This document shows positions 1 to 5,306 of a stretch of DNA of 6,367 nucleotides, piece by piece. This DNA comes from Ideonella_A sp031398385. GTDB taxonomy: Bacteria; Pseudomonadota; Gammaproteobacteria; Burkholderiales; Burkholderiaceae_C. Location: assembly GCA_031398385.1 (NCBI GenBank), contig JANNNE010000177.1, positions 1-6,367 on the forward strand, written 5' to 3'. The position numbers were made by a program, and so were the translations under genes. Each line of letters begins with the position of its first letter. The first letter of the stretch is position 1. The notes under the pieces were generated by a model that ran no database searches, was not told where the DNA came from, and worked only from the letters and a program-made list of their open reading frames with translations.

Positions 1-141
1 GAGATGGTGATGCCGGGCGACAACGTCAGCATCACGGTCAAGCTGATCAACCCGATCGCGATGGAAGAAGGCCTGCGCTTCGCCATTCGTGAAGGCGGCC
101 GCACCGTGGGTGCCGGCGTCGTTGCGAAGATCATGGAGTAA
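1..141 (+). CDS. tuf: Elongation factor Tu, C-terminal end (partial)
   Basis: The window opens inside this gene; 46 codons and a TAA stop (139-141) are present. EF-Tu is the cytoplasmic GTPase that brings aminoacyl-tRNA to the ribosomal A site. The visible part is the end of beta-barrel domain III, recognised by MVMPGDN, HPIAM-like NPIAMEEGLRFAIREG and the terminal GGRTVGAGVVAKIME, nearly identical to the end of E. coli EF-Tu (394 residues). The GTPase domain lies outside the window and cannot be assessed. Only 5 bases separate its stop from the rpsJ start, and the rpsJ Shine-Dalgarno GGAG (135-138) lies in its last codons, so the two are almost certainly co-transcribed. This indicates the tuf copy at the end of the str operon; whether a second tuf copy exists elsewhere cannot be seen. 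Confidence 0.97.
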   Translation, partial: EMVMPGDNVSITVKLINPIAMEEGLRFAIREGGRTVGAGVVAKIME

Positions 142-146
142 TCGCC

Positions 147-461
147 ATGTCCACCAAGCAAAAGATCCGCATCCGCCTCAAGGCGTTCGACTACAAGCTC
201 ATCGACCAGTCGGCGCTCGAGATCGTCGACACCGCCAAGCGCACCGGCGCCATCGTCAAGGGCCCGGTGCCCTTGCCGACGCGCATGCAGCGTTTTGACA
301 TCCTGCGCTCGCCGCACGTCAACAAGACATCGCGCGACCAGTTCGAGATCCGCACCCACCAGCGCCTGATGGACATCGTCGACCCGACCGACAAGACCGT
401 CGACGCGTTGATGAAGCTCGATCTCCCCGCCGGTGTAGACGTCGAGATCAAGCTGCAATAG
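147..461 (+). CDS. rpsJ: 30S ribosomal protein S10 (uS10, NusE)
   Basis: The gene encodes a 104-residue protein (E. coli S10 has 103) of the 30S head. As NusE, S10 also pairs with NusB in transcription antitermination and contacts NusG. Family signatures run the whole length: IRIRLKAFDYKLID near the N-terminus, TAKRTGA, GPVPLPTR (about 39-46), SPHVNK (55-60), the extended-loop region, and DIVDPTDKTVDALMKLDLPAGVDV at the end. Val58 matches E. coli Val57, where tigecycline-resistance changes are known; it is wild type here. The start is fixed by GGAG at 135-138, eight bases upstream and inside the end of tuf. The gene is tied to tuf rather than to rplC: a terminator-like hairpin (497-531) and a new promoter (543-571) follow it. 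In E. coli, by contrast, rpsJ heads the S10 operon. Confidence 0.98.
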   Translation: MSTKQKIRIRLKAFDYKLIDQSALEIVDTAKRTGAIVKGPVPLPTRMQRFDILRSPHVNKTSRDQFEIRTHQRLMDIVDPTDKTVDALMKLDLPAGVDVEIKLQ

Positions 462-469
462 CAGCTTCG

Positions 470-492
470 TGCAGGAGCGGCTTCAGCCGCGA
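470..492 (+). repeat. REP-like small palindrome (possible)
   Basis: Downstream of rpsJ the sequence GCAGGAGCGGCTTCAGCCGC contains the palindrome GCGGC (477-481) / GCCGC (486-490) with a TTCA loop. From memory it resembles REP elements of gammaproteobacteria that carry a GTAGGAGCGGC-type head. Only one copy is present in the window, so repetitiveness cannot be shown. It could equally be a chance GC-rich hairpin or an RNA 3'-end stabiliser for the tuf-rpsJ message. Confidence 0.3.
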
Positions 493-496
493 TCAG

Positions 497-531
497 CTTG
501 AGCGATGGGCGACCATCGCTCAAGTCGTTTT
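497..531 (+). terminator. Rho-independent terminator after rpsJ
   Basis: CTTGAGCGATGG (497-508) and CCATCGCTCAAG (513-524) form a perfect 12-bp stem closed by the tetraloop GCGA (509-512), a GNRA loop. TCG and TTTT (528-531) follow directly. The hairpin is very stable but the T-run is short and interrupted, so termination may be partial. It lies 35 bases after the rpsJ stop and 11 bases before the -35 box of the next promoter, as expected for a boundary between the tuf-rpsJ and rplC transcripts. An alternative role is as a 3'-stabilising or processing hairpin. Confidence 0.72.
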
Positions 532-542
532 GACGCCAATGG

Positions 543-571
543 TTGGCAGCTCAATTTCCAGCTGCTATAAT
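543..571 (+). promoter_or_regulatory. Sigma70-type promoter for the rplC operon
   Basis: A -35 box TTGGCA (543-548, five of six consensus bases) and a perfect -10 box TATAAT (566-571) are separated by exactly 17 bases. Transcription would start near 577-579, about 108 bases before the rplC start codon. The promoter sits in the only long non-coding gap of the ribosomal cluster and directly after the terminator-like hairpin. It is therefore the likely main promoter for rplC through rpsQ. Its near-consensus sequence fits the high expression of ribosomal protein genes. Confidence 0.83.
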
Positions 572-577
572 CGCAGG

Positions 578-685
578 CTTTTCCGCAACCGCGCGCCAAG
601 GTGCGCGGATTGCAAATCATCAGCCCGGCCAATCGATGTCGGGTCCTAGAAACAAAGGCTCCCTGTGCGGGGGCTGGAGAAAACC
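578..685 (+). promoter_or_regulatory. Structured 5' leader of the rplC mRNA
   Basis: Three stem-loops can be drawn by eye in this untranslated leader. The first pairs 585-596 with 601-613 (12 bp, one bulged A at 609, four-base loop). The second pairs 624-629 with 638-643 (6 bp, including one G-U, eight-base loop). The third pairs 657-663 with 669-675 (7 bp, including two G-U, five-base loop) and ends directly against the rplC Shine-Dalgarno at 676-680. In E. coli the S10 operon leader is bound by L4, which represses transcription and translation of the operon. A similar feedback site at this displaced operon start is plausible, but no specific L4 site could be recognised. The pairings are manual and energies were not calculated. 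Confidence 0.45.
676..680 (+). promoter_or_regulatory. Shine-Dalgarno sequence deciding the rplC start
   Basis: GGAGA lies five bases before the ATG at 686. It selects that ATG over the in-frame GTG at 665, which would add seven residues and has no suitable purine-rich site at the right distance. Confidence 0.8.
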
Positions 686-1375
686 ATGACGACCACGAAT
701 CCGGGCCATCGCCTGGGATTGTTGGGCCGCAAGGTGGGCATGATGCGCATCTTCACGGACGATGGCGACGCCATTCCCGTGACCGTGCTCGACGTGTCCA
801 ACAACCGAGTGGCTCAAGTCAAGACAGCCGAAACTGACGGCTATGCTGCTATTCAAGTGGCATTCGGCGAGCGCAAGGCGTCCCGAGTCAACAAGCCCGA
901 AGCGGGCCACCTCGCCAAGGCGGGTGTCGAAGCCGGCCGGATCCTGAAGGAGTTTCGCGTTCCCGCTGAAGTCGCTGCCGAATACAAGGCTGGCTCGCAA
1001 GTGAGCGTGGGCTTGTTCGCCGTCGGCCAACTGGTCGACGTGCAGGGCACCTCGATTGGTAAGGGTTTCACTGGAACCATCAAGCGTCACAACTTCAAGT
1101 CGCAGCGCGCGTCGCACGGCAACAGCCGTTCGCACAACGTGCCGGGCTCGATCTCGATGGCGCAGGATCCGGGCCGCGTGTTTCCGGGCAAGAAGATGTC
1201 TGGCCAACGCGGCGACGTGACCAAGACGACTCAGAACCTTGACATCGTCCGCATCGACGAAGCGCGCCAGCTGTTGCTGGTCCGCGGCGCGGTGCCGGGT
1301 GCCAAGAATGGGCACGTGGTGGTTCGCCACGCCGTCAAGGCGAAGGCCGCTGTCGAGCCGAAAGGAGCCAACTGA
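686..1375 (+). CDS. rplC: 50S ribosomal protein L3 (uL3)
   Basis: The gene encodes 229 residues (E. coli L3 has 209), with a short N-terminal addition before the family start LGLLGRKVGMMRIF (10-23). L3 is an early-assembly 23S rRNA-binding protein whose central loop reaches toward the peptidyl-transferase centre. The segment GKGFTGTIKRHNFKSQRASH (125-144) and the motif GNSRSHNVPGSISMAQDPGR with FPGKKMSGQRG (167-176) form that loop. Gln160 aligns with E. coli Gln150, the residue methylated by PrmB, so the modification site is kept. LDIVRID, LLVRGAVPGAKNG and a short basic tail close the protein. The ATG at 686 was chosen because GGAGA (676-680) precedes it. This is the first gene after the internal promoter. 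Its TGA stop overlaps the rplD ATG by one base (TGATG), indicating translational coupling. Confidence 0.97.
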   Translation: MTTTNPGHRLGLLGRKVGMMRIFTDDGDAIPVTVLDVSNNRVAQVKTAETDGYAAIQVAFGERKASRVNKPEAGHLAKAGVEAGRILKEFRVPAEVAAEYKAGSQVSVGLFAVGQLVDVQGTSIGKGFTGTIKRHNFKSQRASHGNSRSHNVPGSISMAQDPGRVFPGKKMSGQRGDVTKTTQNLDIVRIDEARQLLLVRGAVPGAKNGHVVVRHAVKAKAAVEPKGAN

Positions 1376-1995
1376 TGCAACTCGAGCTCCTCAATGATCA
1401 AGGGCAGTCGGCCTCGCAGGTCGATGCACCCGATACCGTTTTCGGTCGCGAATACAACGAAGCCCTGGTTCATCAGGTCGTCGTGGCGTTCCAGGCCAAT
1501 GCGCGCCAAGGCACCCGGGCCCAGCTCGACCGTGCCGAGGTCAAGCACTCGACGAAGAAGCCGTGGCGCCAGAAGGGCACCGGCCGCGCACGCGCCGGTA
1601 TGACCTCGTCGCCGCTGTGGCGTGGAGGCGGTCGGATCTTCCCGAATCGCCCCGACGAAAACTTCACGCACAAGGTCAACAAGAAGATGTATCGCGCCGG
1701 CATGGCTGCGATCCTCTCGCAGTTGGCCCGGGAAGGTCGGCTGGCGGTGGTCGACAGCTTCGGCGTCGATTCACCCAAGACCAAGCAGCTGGCTGCCAAG
1801 TTCAAGGCCATGGGGCTGAATTCGGTGCTGGTGATTGCCGACACGGTCGACGAAAACCTGTTTCTGGCCTCGCGCAACCTGGTCAATGTGCTGGTGGTCG
1901 AGCCGCGTTATGCCGACCCGCTGTCGCTGGTGCACTACAAAAAAGTGCTGGTGACCAAGGCCGCCATCGAGCAACTCAAGGAGATGCTGGCATGA
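1375..1995 (+). CDS. rplD: 50S ribosomal protein L4 (uL4)
   Basis: The gene encodes 206 residues (E. coli L4 has 201). L4 binds 23S rRNA early in assembly; its extended loop lines the exit tunnel next to L22. NEALVHQVVVAFQANARQGT (28-47) matches the globular start. KKPWRQKGTGRARAG (61-75) and PLWRGGGRIFP (80-90) form the tunnel loop. VNKKMYRAGMAAILSQL (101-117) and DENLFLASRNL (159-169) belong to the globular domain. Lys67 aligns with E. coli Lys63, altered in some macrolide-resistant mutants; it is unchanged. AAAGGAG (1361-1367) lies seven bases before the ATG. In E. coli, L4 also represses its own operon through the mRNA leader; here the candidate target would be the leader ahead of rplC. 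The stop overlaps the rplW start as ATGA. Confidence 0.97.
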   Translation: MQLELLNDQGQSASQVDAPDTVFGREYNEALVHQVVVAFQANARQGTRAQLDRAEVKHSTKKPWRQKGTGRARAGMTSSPLWRGGGRIFPNRPDENFTHKVNKKMYRAGMAAILSQLAREGRLAVVDSFGVDSPKTKQLAAKFKAMGLNSVLVIADTVDENLFLASRNLVNVLVVEPRYADPLSLVHYKKVLVTKAAIEQLKEMLA

Positions 1996-2309
1996 GCACC
2001 ACCGTCAAATTTGCTGAGAACCGGCTGGCTCAGGTGCTGGTCGCGCCGATCGTTTCCGAAAAGGGAACGATGACCGCCGAGAAGCACAACCAGATCCTGT
2101 TCAAGGTTCTGCGTGATGCCACCAAGCCCGAGATCAAGGCAGCCGTCGAGCTGCTGTTCAAGGTCGAGGTCGAGTCGGTTCAGACTGTCGTTCAAAAAGG
2201 CAAGGCCAAGAAATTTGGTCGGTTCATGGGCCGCCGCGATCACGTCAAGAAGGCGTATGTCTCGCTGAAGGCCGGCCAGGAGCTCAACTTCGCCGGGGAG
2301 GGCGCGTAA
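1992..2309 (+). CDS. rplW: 50S ribosomal protein L23 (uL23)
   Basis: The gene encodes 105 residues (E. coli L23 has 100). L23 sits at the polypeptide exit and is the docking site for trigger factor and the signal recognition particle. APIVSEKGTM (18-27) contains Glu23, equivalent to E. coli Glu18, the key trigger-factor contact. DATKPEIKAAVELLFKVEVE (42-61) and the basic loop KGKAKKFGRFMGRRDHVKKAYV (69-90) are typical. The ATG at 1992 overlaps the rplD stop by four bases (ATGA). The same frame stays open far upstream, back to 1563, but that part lies within rplD and encodes nothing family-like, so the family alignment fixes this start. The TAA stop shares a base with the rplB ATG (TAATG). Confidence 0.96.
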   Translation: MSTTVKFAENRLAQVLVAPIVSEKGTMTAEKHNQILFKVLRDATKPEIKAAVELLFKVEVESVQTVVQKGKAKKFGRFMGRRDHVKKAYVSLKAGQELNFAGEGA

Positions 2310-3133
2310 TGGCCGTCATCAAGATCAAACCGACCTCGCCAGGCCGTCGTGGCATGGTGAAGGTGGTGCACGCGCACCTGCACAAGGGCAAGCCGGAAGC
2401 GTCGCTGCTTGAGCCGCAGATGCAGAACGCCGGCCGCAACCACAACGGTCACATCACGATCCGTCACCGCGGCGGTGGTCACAAGCACCACTATCGCGTA
2501 GTCGATTTCGTGCGCAACAAGGATGCGATCCCGGCCAAGGTCGAGCGCATCGAATACGACCCGAACCGCACGGCGCATATCGCGCTGGTGTGTTACGCCG
2601 ATGGCGAGCGTCGCTACATCATTGCGCCGCGTGGTCTGGACGTGGGCGCCACGATCATGAGCGGCGCCGAAGCGCCGATCAAGGCCGGCAACACGCTGCC
2701 GATCCGCAACATTCCGGTCGGCTCGACGATCCACTGCATCGAGATGTTGCCTGGCAAGGGCGCGCAGATTGCGCGTTCGGCCGGTGCTTCTGTGACCTTG
2801 CTGGCTCGCGAAGGCATCTACGCCCAGTTGCGTCTGCGCTCGGGTGAGGTTCGCAAGATCCACATCGATTGCCGCGCCACCATCGGCGAAGTGTCGAACG
2901 AAGAGCACAGCCTGCGCCAGTACGGCAAGGCCGGTGCAATCCGCTGGAAGGGCAAGCGCCCGACCGTGCGGGGCGTCGCGATGAACCCGGTGGATCACCC
3001 GCACGGCGGCGGCGAAGGCCGTACCGGCGAAGGTCAGGTTCCGGTCTCGCCGTGGAACACGATGACTAAGGGATACCGCACGCGCAGCAACAAGCGTACG
3101 CAGACGTTCATCGTCTCGCGTCGCAAGAAGTAA
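2309..3133 (+). CDS. rplB: 50S ribosomal protein L2 (uL2)
   Basis: The gene encodes 274 residues (E. coli L2 has 273). L2 is one of the most conserved ribosomal proteins; it is needed for subunit association, tRNA binding and formation of the peptidyl-transferase centre. The N-terminal KPTSPGRRGMVKV (7-19) is followed by RHRGGGHKHHYRVVDF (52-67) and the two beta-barrel-type domains with ERRYIIAPRGL (100-110), GNTLPIRNIPVGSTIH (127-142) and ARSAGASVTLLAREG (155-169). The C-terminal loop NPVDHPHGGGEGR (226-238) carries His230, equivalent to E. coli His229, long linked to peptidyl-transferase function. The tail TRSNKRTQTFIVSRRKK is typical. The start is supported by GGAGGG (2297-2302), six bases upstream, within the end of rplW. 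Confidence 0.98.
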   Translation: MAVIKIKPTSPGRRGMVKVVHAHLHKGKPEASLLEPQMQNAGRNHNGHITIRHRGGGHKHHYRVVDFVRNKDAIPAKVERIEYDPNRTAHIALVCYADGERRYIIAPRGLDVGATIMSGAEAPIKAGNTLPIRNIPVGSTIHCIEMLPGKGAQIARSAGASVTLLAREGIYAQLRLRSGEVRKIHIDCRATIGEVSNEEHSLRQYGKAGAIRWKGKRPTVRGVAMNPVDHPHGGGEGRTGEGQVPVSPWNTMTKGYRTRSNKRTQTFIVSRRKK

Positions 3134-3146
3134 GCAGGGCTAAAAC

Positions 3147-3422
3147 ATGACCCGTTCACTAAAAAAAGGTCCGTTCGTCGACAACCACCTGCAAGTCAAG
3201 GTGGAAAAGGCGGTCGCGACCAAGGACAAGAAGCCGATCAAGACCTGGTCGCGCCGTTCGACGATTCTTCCCGATTTCATCGGCGTGACAATTGCCGTGC
3301 ACAACGGCAAGCAACACGTGCCGGTGAATGTCACCGACCAGATGGTTGGCCACAAGCTCGGTGAATTTGCGCTGACGCGCACATTCAAGGGCCACCCGGC
3401 CGACAAGAAAGCCAAGAGATAA
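3147..3422 (+). CDS. rpsS: 30S ribosomal protein S19 (uS19)
   Basis: The gene encodes 91 residues (E. coli S19 has 92). S19 binds 16S rRNA in the 30S head with S13 and lies near the A-site tRNA and the bridge to the large subunit. The family pattern is complete: MTRSLKKGPFVDNHL at the start, KKPIKTWSRRSTILPDFIGVTIAVHNGKQHVPV (32-64), and VGHKLGEFALTRTFKGH (about 67-83), ending in a lysine-rich tail. The Shine-Dalgarno is weaker than its neighbours' (AGGG at 3136-3139, seven bases before the ATG), and the 13-base gap after rplB prevents stop-start overlap. Expression may therefore rely on ribosomes from rplB more than on a strong site of its own. Confidence 0.97.
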   Translation: MTRSLKKGPFVDNHLQVKVEKAVATKDKKPIKTWSRRSTILPDFIGVTIAVHNGKQHVPVNVTDQMVGHKLGEFALTRTFKGHPADKKAKR

Positions 3423-3432
3423 GGACGCCACG

Positions 3433-3762
3433 ATGGAAACCAATTCAATCGTTCGCGGTGTTCGCCTGTCGGCTGACAAGGGCCGCATCGTTGCAGACAT
3501 GGTCCGCGGCAAGAAGGTCGATCAGGCGCTGAACATTCTCGCGTTCACGCCGAAGAAGGCCGCCGGCATCATCAAGAAATGCCTGGAGTCGGCCATCGCC
3601 AACGCCGAGCACAACGACGGTGCGGACATCGACGAGCTGATGATCAAGACTATTTTCGTCGAACAGGGCGCCACGCTGAAGCGTTTTTCCGCACGGGCCA
3701 AAGGCCGCGGCAACCGCATCAGCAAGCCGACCTGTCACATCTACGTCACCGTCGGCAACTGA
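3433..3762 (+). CDS. rplV: 50S ribosomal protein L22 (uL22)
   Basis: The gene encodes 109 residues (E. coli L22 has 110). L22 spans the 50S subunit from the exit to the tunnel constriction, where its beta-hairpin faces the L4 loop. RLSADKGRIVADMVRGKKVDQALNIL (11-36), KKAAGIIKKCLESAIANAEHNDGADIDEL (41-69) and the hairpin GATLKRFSARAKGRGNRISK (79-98) are clear. Leu82-Lys83-Arg84 correspond to the E. coli Met-Lys-Arg triplet whose deletion gives erythromycin resistance; nothing is deleted here. The start is backed by AAGGA (3421-3425), which overlaps the rpsS TAA and lies seven bases before the ATG. Confidence 0.97.
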   Translation: METNSIVRGVRLSADKGRIVADMVRGKKVDQALNILAFTPKKAAGIIKKCLESAIANAEHNDGADIDELMIKTIFVEQGATLKRFSARAKGRGNRISKPTCHIYVTVGN

Positions 3763-3777
3763 GAGACCAGGAACACC

Positions 3778-4671
3778 ATGGGACAAAAAATCCATCCGAC
3801 CGGTTTCCGTCTGCCCGTGACGCGGAACTGGGCGTCGCGCTGGTATGCGAACAACCAGAACTTCGCCACGATGCTGGCCGAAGACCTGAAGGTACGCGAA
3901 TACCTGAAGGTGCGCCTGAAAAGCGCGGCCGTTTCGCGCATCCTGATCGAGCGTCCGGCCAAGAACGCCCGCATCACCATTTTCTCGGCACGTCCGGGTG
4001 TGGTGATCGGCAAGAAGGGCGAGGACATCGAAAACCTGAAGGCTGAACTGACACGCCGCCTCGGCGTGCCGGTGGCTGTCAACATCGAGGAGGTGCGCAA
4101 GCCTGAAATCGATGCACAGCTGATTGCCGACAGCATCACCCAGCAGCTCGAGAAGCGGATCATGTTCCGTCGCGCGATGAAGCGCGCGATGCAGAACGCG
4201 ATGCGCCTGGGCGCGCAGGGCATCAAGATCATGTCGTCAGGCCGCCTGAACGGCATCGAGATCGCGCGCTGCGAGTGGTATCGCGAAGGCCGTGTGCCGC
4301 TTCACACGCTGAAGGCCGACATCGACTACGGATTTTCCGAAGCCAAGACGACCTACGGCGTGATCGGCGTCAAGTGCTGGGTCTACCGCGGTGATCGACT
4401 GGCCAATGGCGAGTCGCCTGGCGTGACGAGCAAGAACGAAGGTAGCGAAGACGATCGTCGTCCGCGTCGCAATGCGCGCCCCGGTGCACCTCCGGGACGC
4501 GGCCGTCCGGGCGGACCGTCCGGGGATCGCTTCCCGCGTACCGGCGCTCCAGCTGCCGAAGGTGCCGACAAGCCGGCCGATTCGGCTGACGGCGCCCCAC
4601 GTACGCCCGCTGTCAAGCGCGTGCGCAAGGCCGTGGCACCTGGTGCCACCGAGCCGCCCAAAGGAGAATAA
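3778..4671 (+). CDS. rpsC: 30S ribosomal protein S3 (uS3) with long C-terminal extension
   Basis: The gene encodes 297 residues, well above the 233 of E. coli S3. S3 sits at the mRNA entry channel of the 30S subunit. MGQKIHPTGFRLPVTRNWAS opens the protein. The type II KH domain carries the GKKG loop at 78-81 within ARPGVVIGKKGEDI. The C-terminal domain includes Arg131, Arg132 and Lys135, matching the E. coli residues implicated in mRNA unwinding, followed by SGRLNGIEIARCEWYREGR and TYGVIGVKCWVYRGD (192-206). From about 212 to 297 comes a low-complexity tail. It has an acidic stretch (EGSEDD), an Arg/Gly/Pro-rich part (227-255), an Ala/Asp-rich part, and a final basic patch VKRVRKAV. The tail is probably disordered. 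The tail stays in frame with codon use like its neighbours and ends in a clean stop, so it is not a frameshift. AGGA at 3769-3772 lies five bases before the ATG. Confidence 0.97.
   Translation: MGQKIHPTGFRLPVTRNWASRWYANNQNFATMLAEDLKVREYLKVRLKSAAVSRILIERPAKNARITIFSARPGVVIGKKGEDIENLKAELTRRLGVPVAVNIEEVRKPEIDAQLIADSITQQLEKRIMFRRAMKRAMQNAMRLGAQGIKIMSSGRLNGIEIARCEWYREGRVPLHTLKADIDYGFSEAKTTYGVIGVKCWVYRGDRLANGESPGVTSKNEGSEDDRRPRRNARPGAPPGRGRPGGPSGDRFPRTGAPAAEGADKPADSADGAPRTPAVKRVRKAVAPGATEPPKGE
4633..4649 (+). other. Hairpin in the end of rpsC, upstream of rplP
   Basis: GTGGCAC (4633-4639) and GTGCCAC (4643-4649) form a perfect 7-bp stem with a CTG loop. It lies in the codons for the S3 tail, ten bases before the rplP Shine-Dalgarno AAAGGAG (4660-4666). 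It could modulate rplP translation or mRNA processing, or be a chance result of GC-rich codons. Confidence 0.25.
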
Positions 4672-4674
4672 ATC

Positions 4675-5091
4675 ATGCTGCAACCCGCACGCAGAAAATT
4701 CCGCAAGGAACAAAAGGGTCGCAACACCGGTGTCGCCACCCGTGGTGCCAATGTGTCGTTCGGCGACTTCGGCCTGAAGGCCACCGAGCGTGGCCGTCTG
4801 ACGGCGCGCCAGATCGAGGCGGCTCGCCGCGCGATCTCGCGCCACGTCAAGCGCGGTGGCCGGATCTGGATCCGGATCTTCCCCGACAAGCCCATTTCGC
4901 AGAAACCCGCTGAAGTCCGCATGGGCAACGGCAAGGGCAATCCCGAGTACTACGTGGCCGAAATCCAGCCGGGCAAGGTGCTCTACGAAATCAACGGCGT
5001 CGCTGAAGAGCTGGCCCGCGAAGCGTTCACTCTGGCTGCAGCCAAGCTGCCGTTGAAGTGCACCTTTGTGTCACGCCAAGTCGGCGCCTGA
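4675..5091 (+). CDS. rplP: 50S ribosomal protein L16 (uL16)
   Basis: The gene encodes 138 residues (E. coli L16 has 136). L16 is a late-assembly 50S protein that organises the A-site tRNA binding region and helps complete the peptidyl-transferase centre. MLQPARRKFRKEQKGRN (1-17), FGDFGLKA (29-36), ERGRLTARQIEAARRAISRHVKR (38-60), IWIRIFPDKPIS (64-75), VRMGNGKGNPEYYVAEIQPGKVLYEI (81-106) and EELAREAFTLAAAKLPLK (111-128) match the family throughout. Arg82 aligns with E. coli Arg81, hydroxylated by the YcfD/RoxA oxygenase; whether that enzyme is present cannot be seen. AAAGGAG (4660-4666) in the last codons of rpsC lies eight bases before the ATG, and the gap after the rpsC stop is three bases. 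Confidence 0.97.
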   Translation: MLQPARRKFRKEQKGRNTGVATRGANVSFGDFGLKATERGRLTARQIEAARRAISRHVKRGGRIWIRIFPDKPISQKPAEVRMGNGKGNPEYYVAEIQPGKVLYEINGVAEELAREAFTLAAAKLPLKCTFVSRQVGA

Positions 5092-5102
5092 GGAGCACAT
5101 TG

Positions 5103-5306
5103 ATGAAAGCATCTGAACTCCGCGCCAAGGACATCGCGGGCCTCGACAAAGAGGTCAGCGATCTGCTGAAGGCCCATTTCGGCCTGCGCATGCAGCGAGC
5201 CACGCAGCAATTGACCAACCACTCGCAGATGGGCAAGACGAGGCGCGACATCGCACGCACCAAGACCATCCTGGCGCAGAAGAAGAAAGAAGAGGCTGCG
5301 AAATGA
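5103..5306 (+). CDS. rpmC: 50S ribosomal protein L29 (uL29)
   Basis: The gene encodes 67 residues (E. coli L29 has 63). L29 is a small helical protein beside L23 at the tunnel exit. MKASELRAKDIAGLDKEVSDLL (1-22), a short hydrophilic linker with FGLRMQRATQQLTN (26-39), and HSQMGKTRRDIARTKTIL (40-57) form the usual two-helix hairpin, ending in a lysine-rich tail. The ATG at 5103 is chosen because AGGAG (5091-5095), overlapping the rplP stop, lies seven bases upstream. The frame stays open further upstream, but that part lies within rplP and is not family-like. A TTG directly before the ATG is a less likely start. The stop overlaps the rpsQ start by four bases (ATGA). Confidence 0.95.
   Translation: MKASELRAKDIAGLDKEVSDLLKAHFGLRMQRATQQLTNHSQMGKTRRDIARTKTILAQKKKEEAAK

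Noticed and set aside
530..571. TTGACG at 530-535 as the -35 box for TATAAT
   Set aside because: The spacer would be 30 bases; TTGGCA at 543-548 gives the correct 17.
665..685. In-frame GTG start giving rplC seven extra residues
   Set aside because: No Shine-Dalgarno at a suitable distance; the ATG at 686 has GGAGA five bases upstream, and the GTG lies inside a leader hairpin.
1563..1991. Upstream part of the long open frame that ends with rplW
   Set aside because: It is out of frame within rplD and its translation resembles no family; rplW starts at 1992 in an ATGA overlap.
2240..3004. 254-codon open frame on the minus strand
   Set aside because: Antisense to rplB; such frames arise from GC-rich third positions, and the translation has His/Asp/Arg-rich composition without motifs. 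The minus-strand frames at 620-1330 and 4237-4845 are rejected for the same reason.
1375..3762. Macrolide-resistance changes in L4 or L22
   Set aside because: Lys67 of L4 (E. coli Lys63) and residues 82-84 of L22 are intact, with no deletions in either loop.
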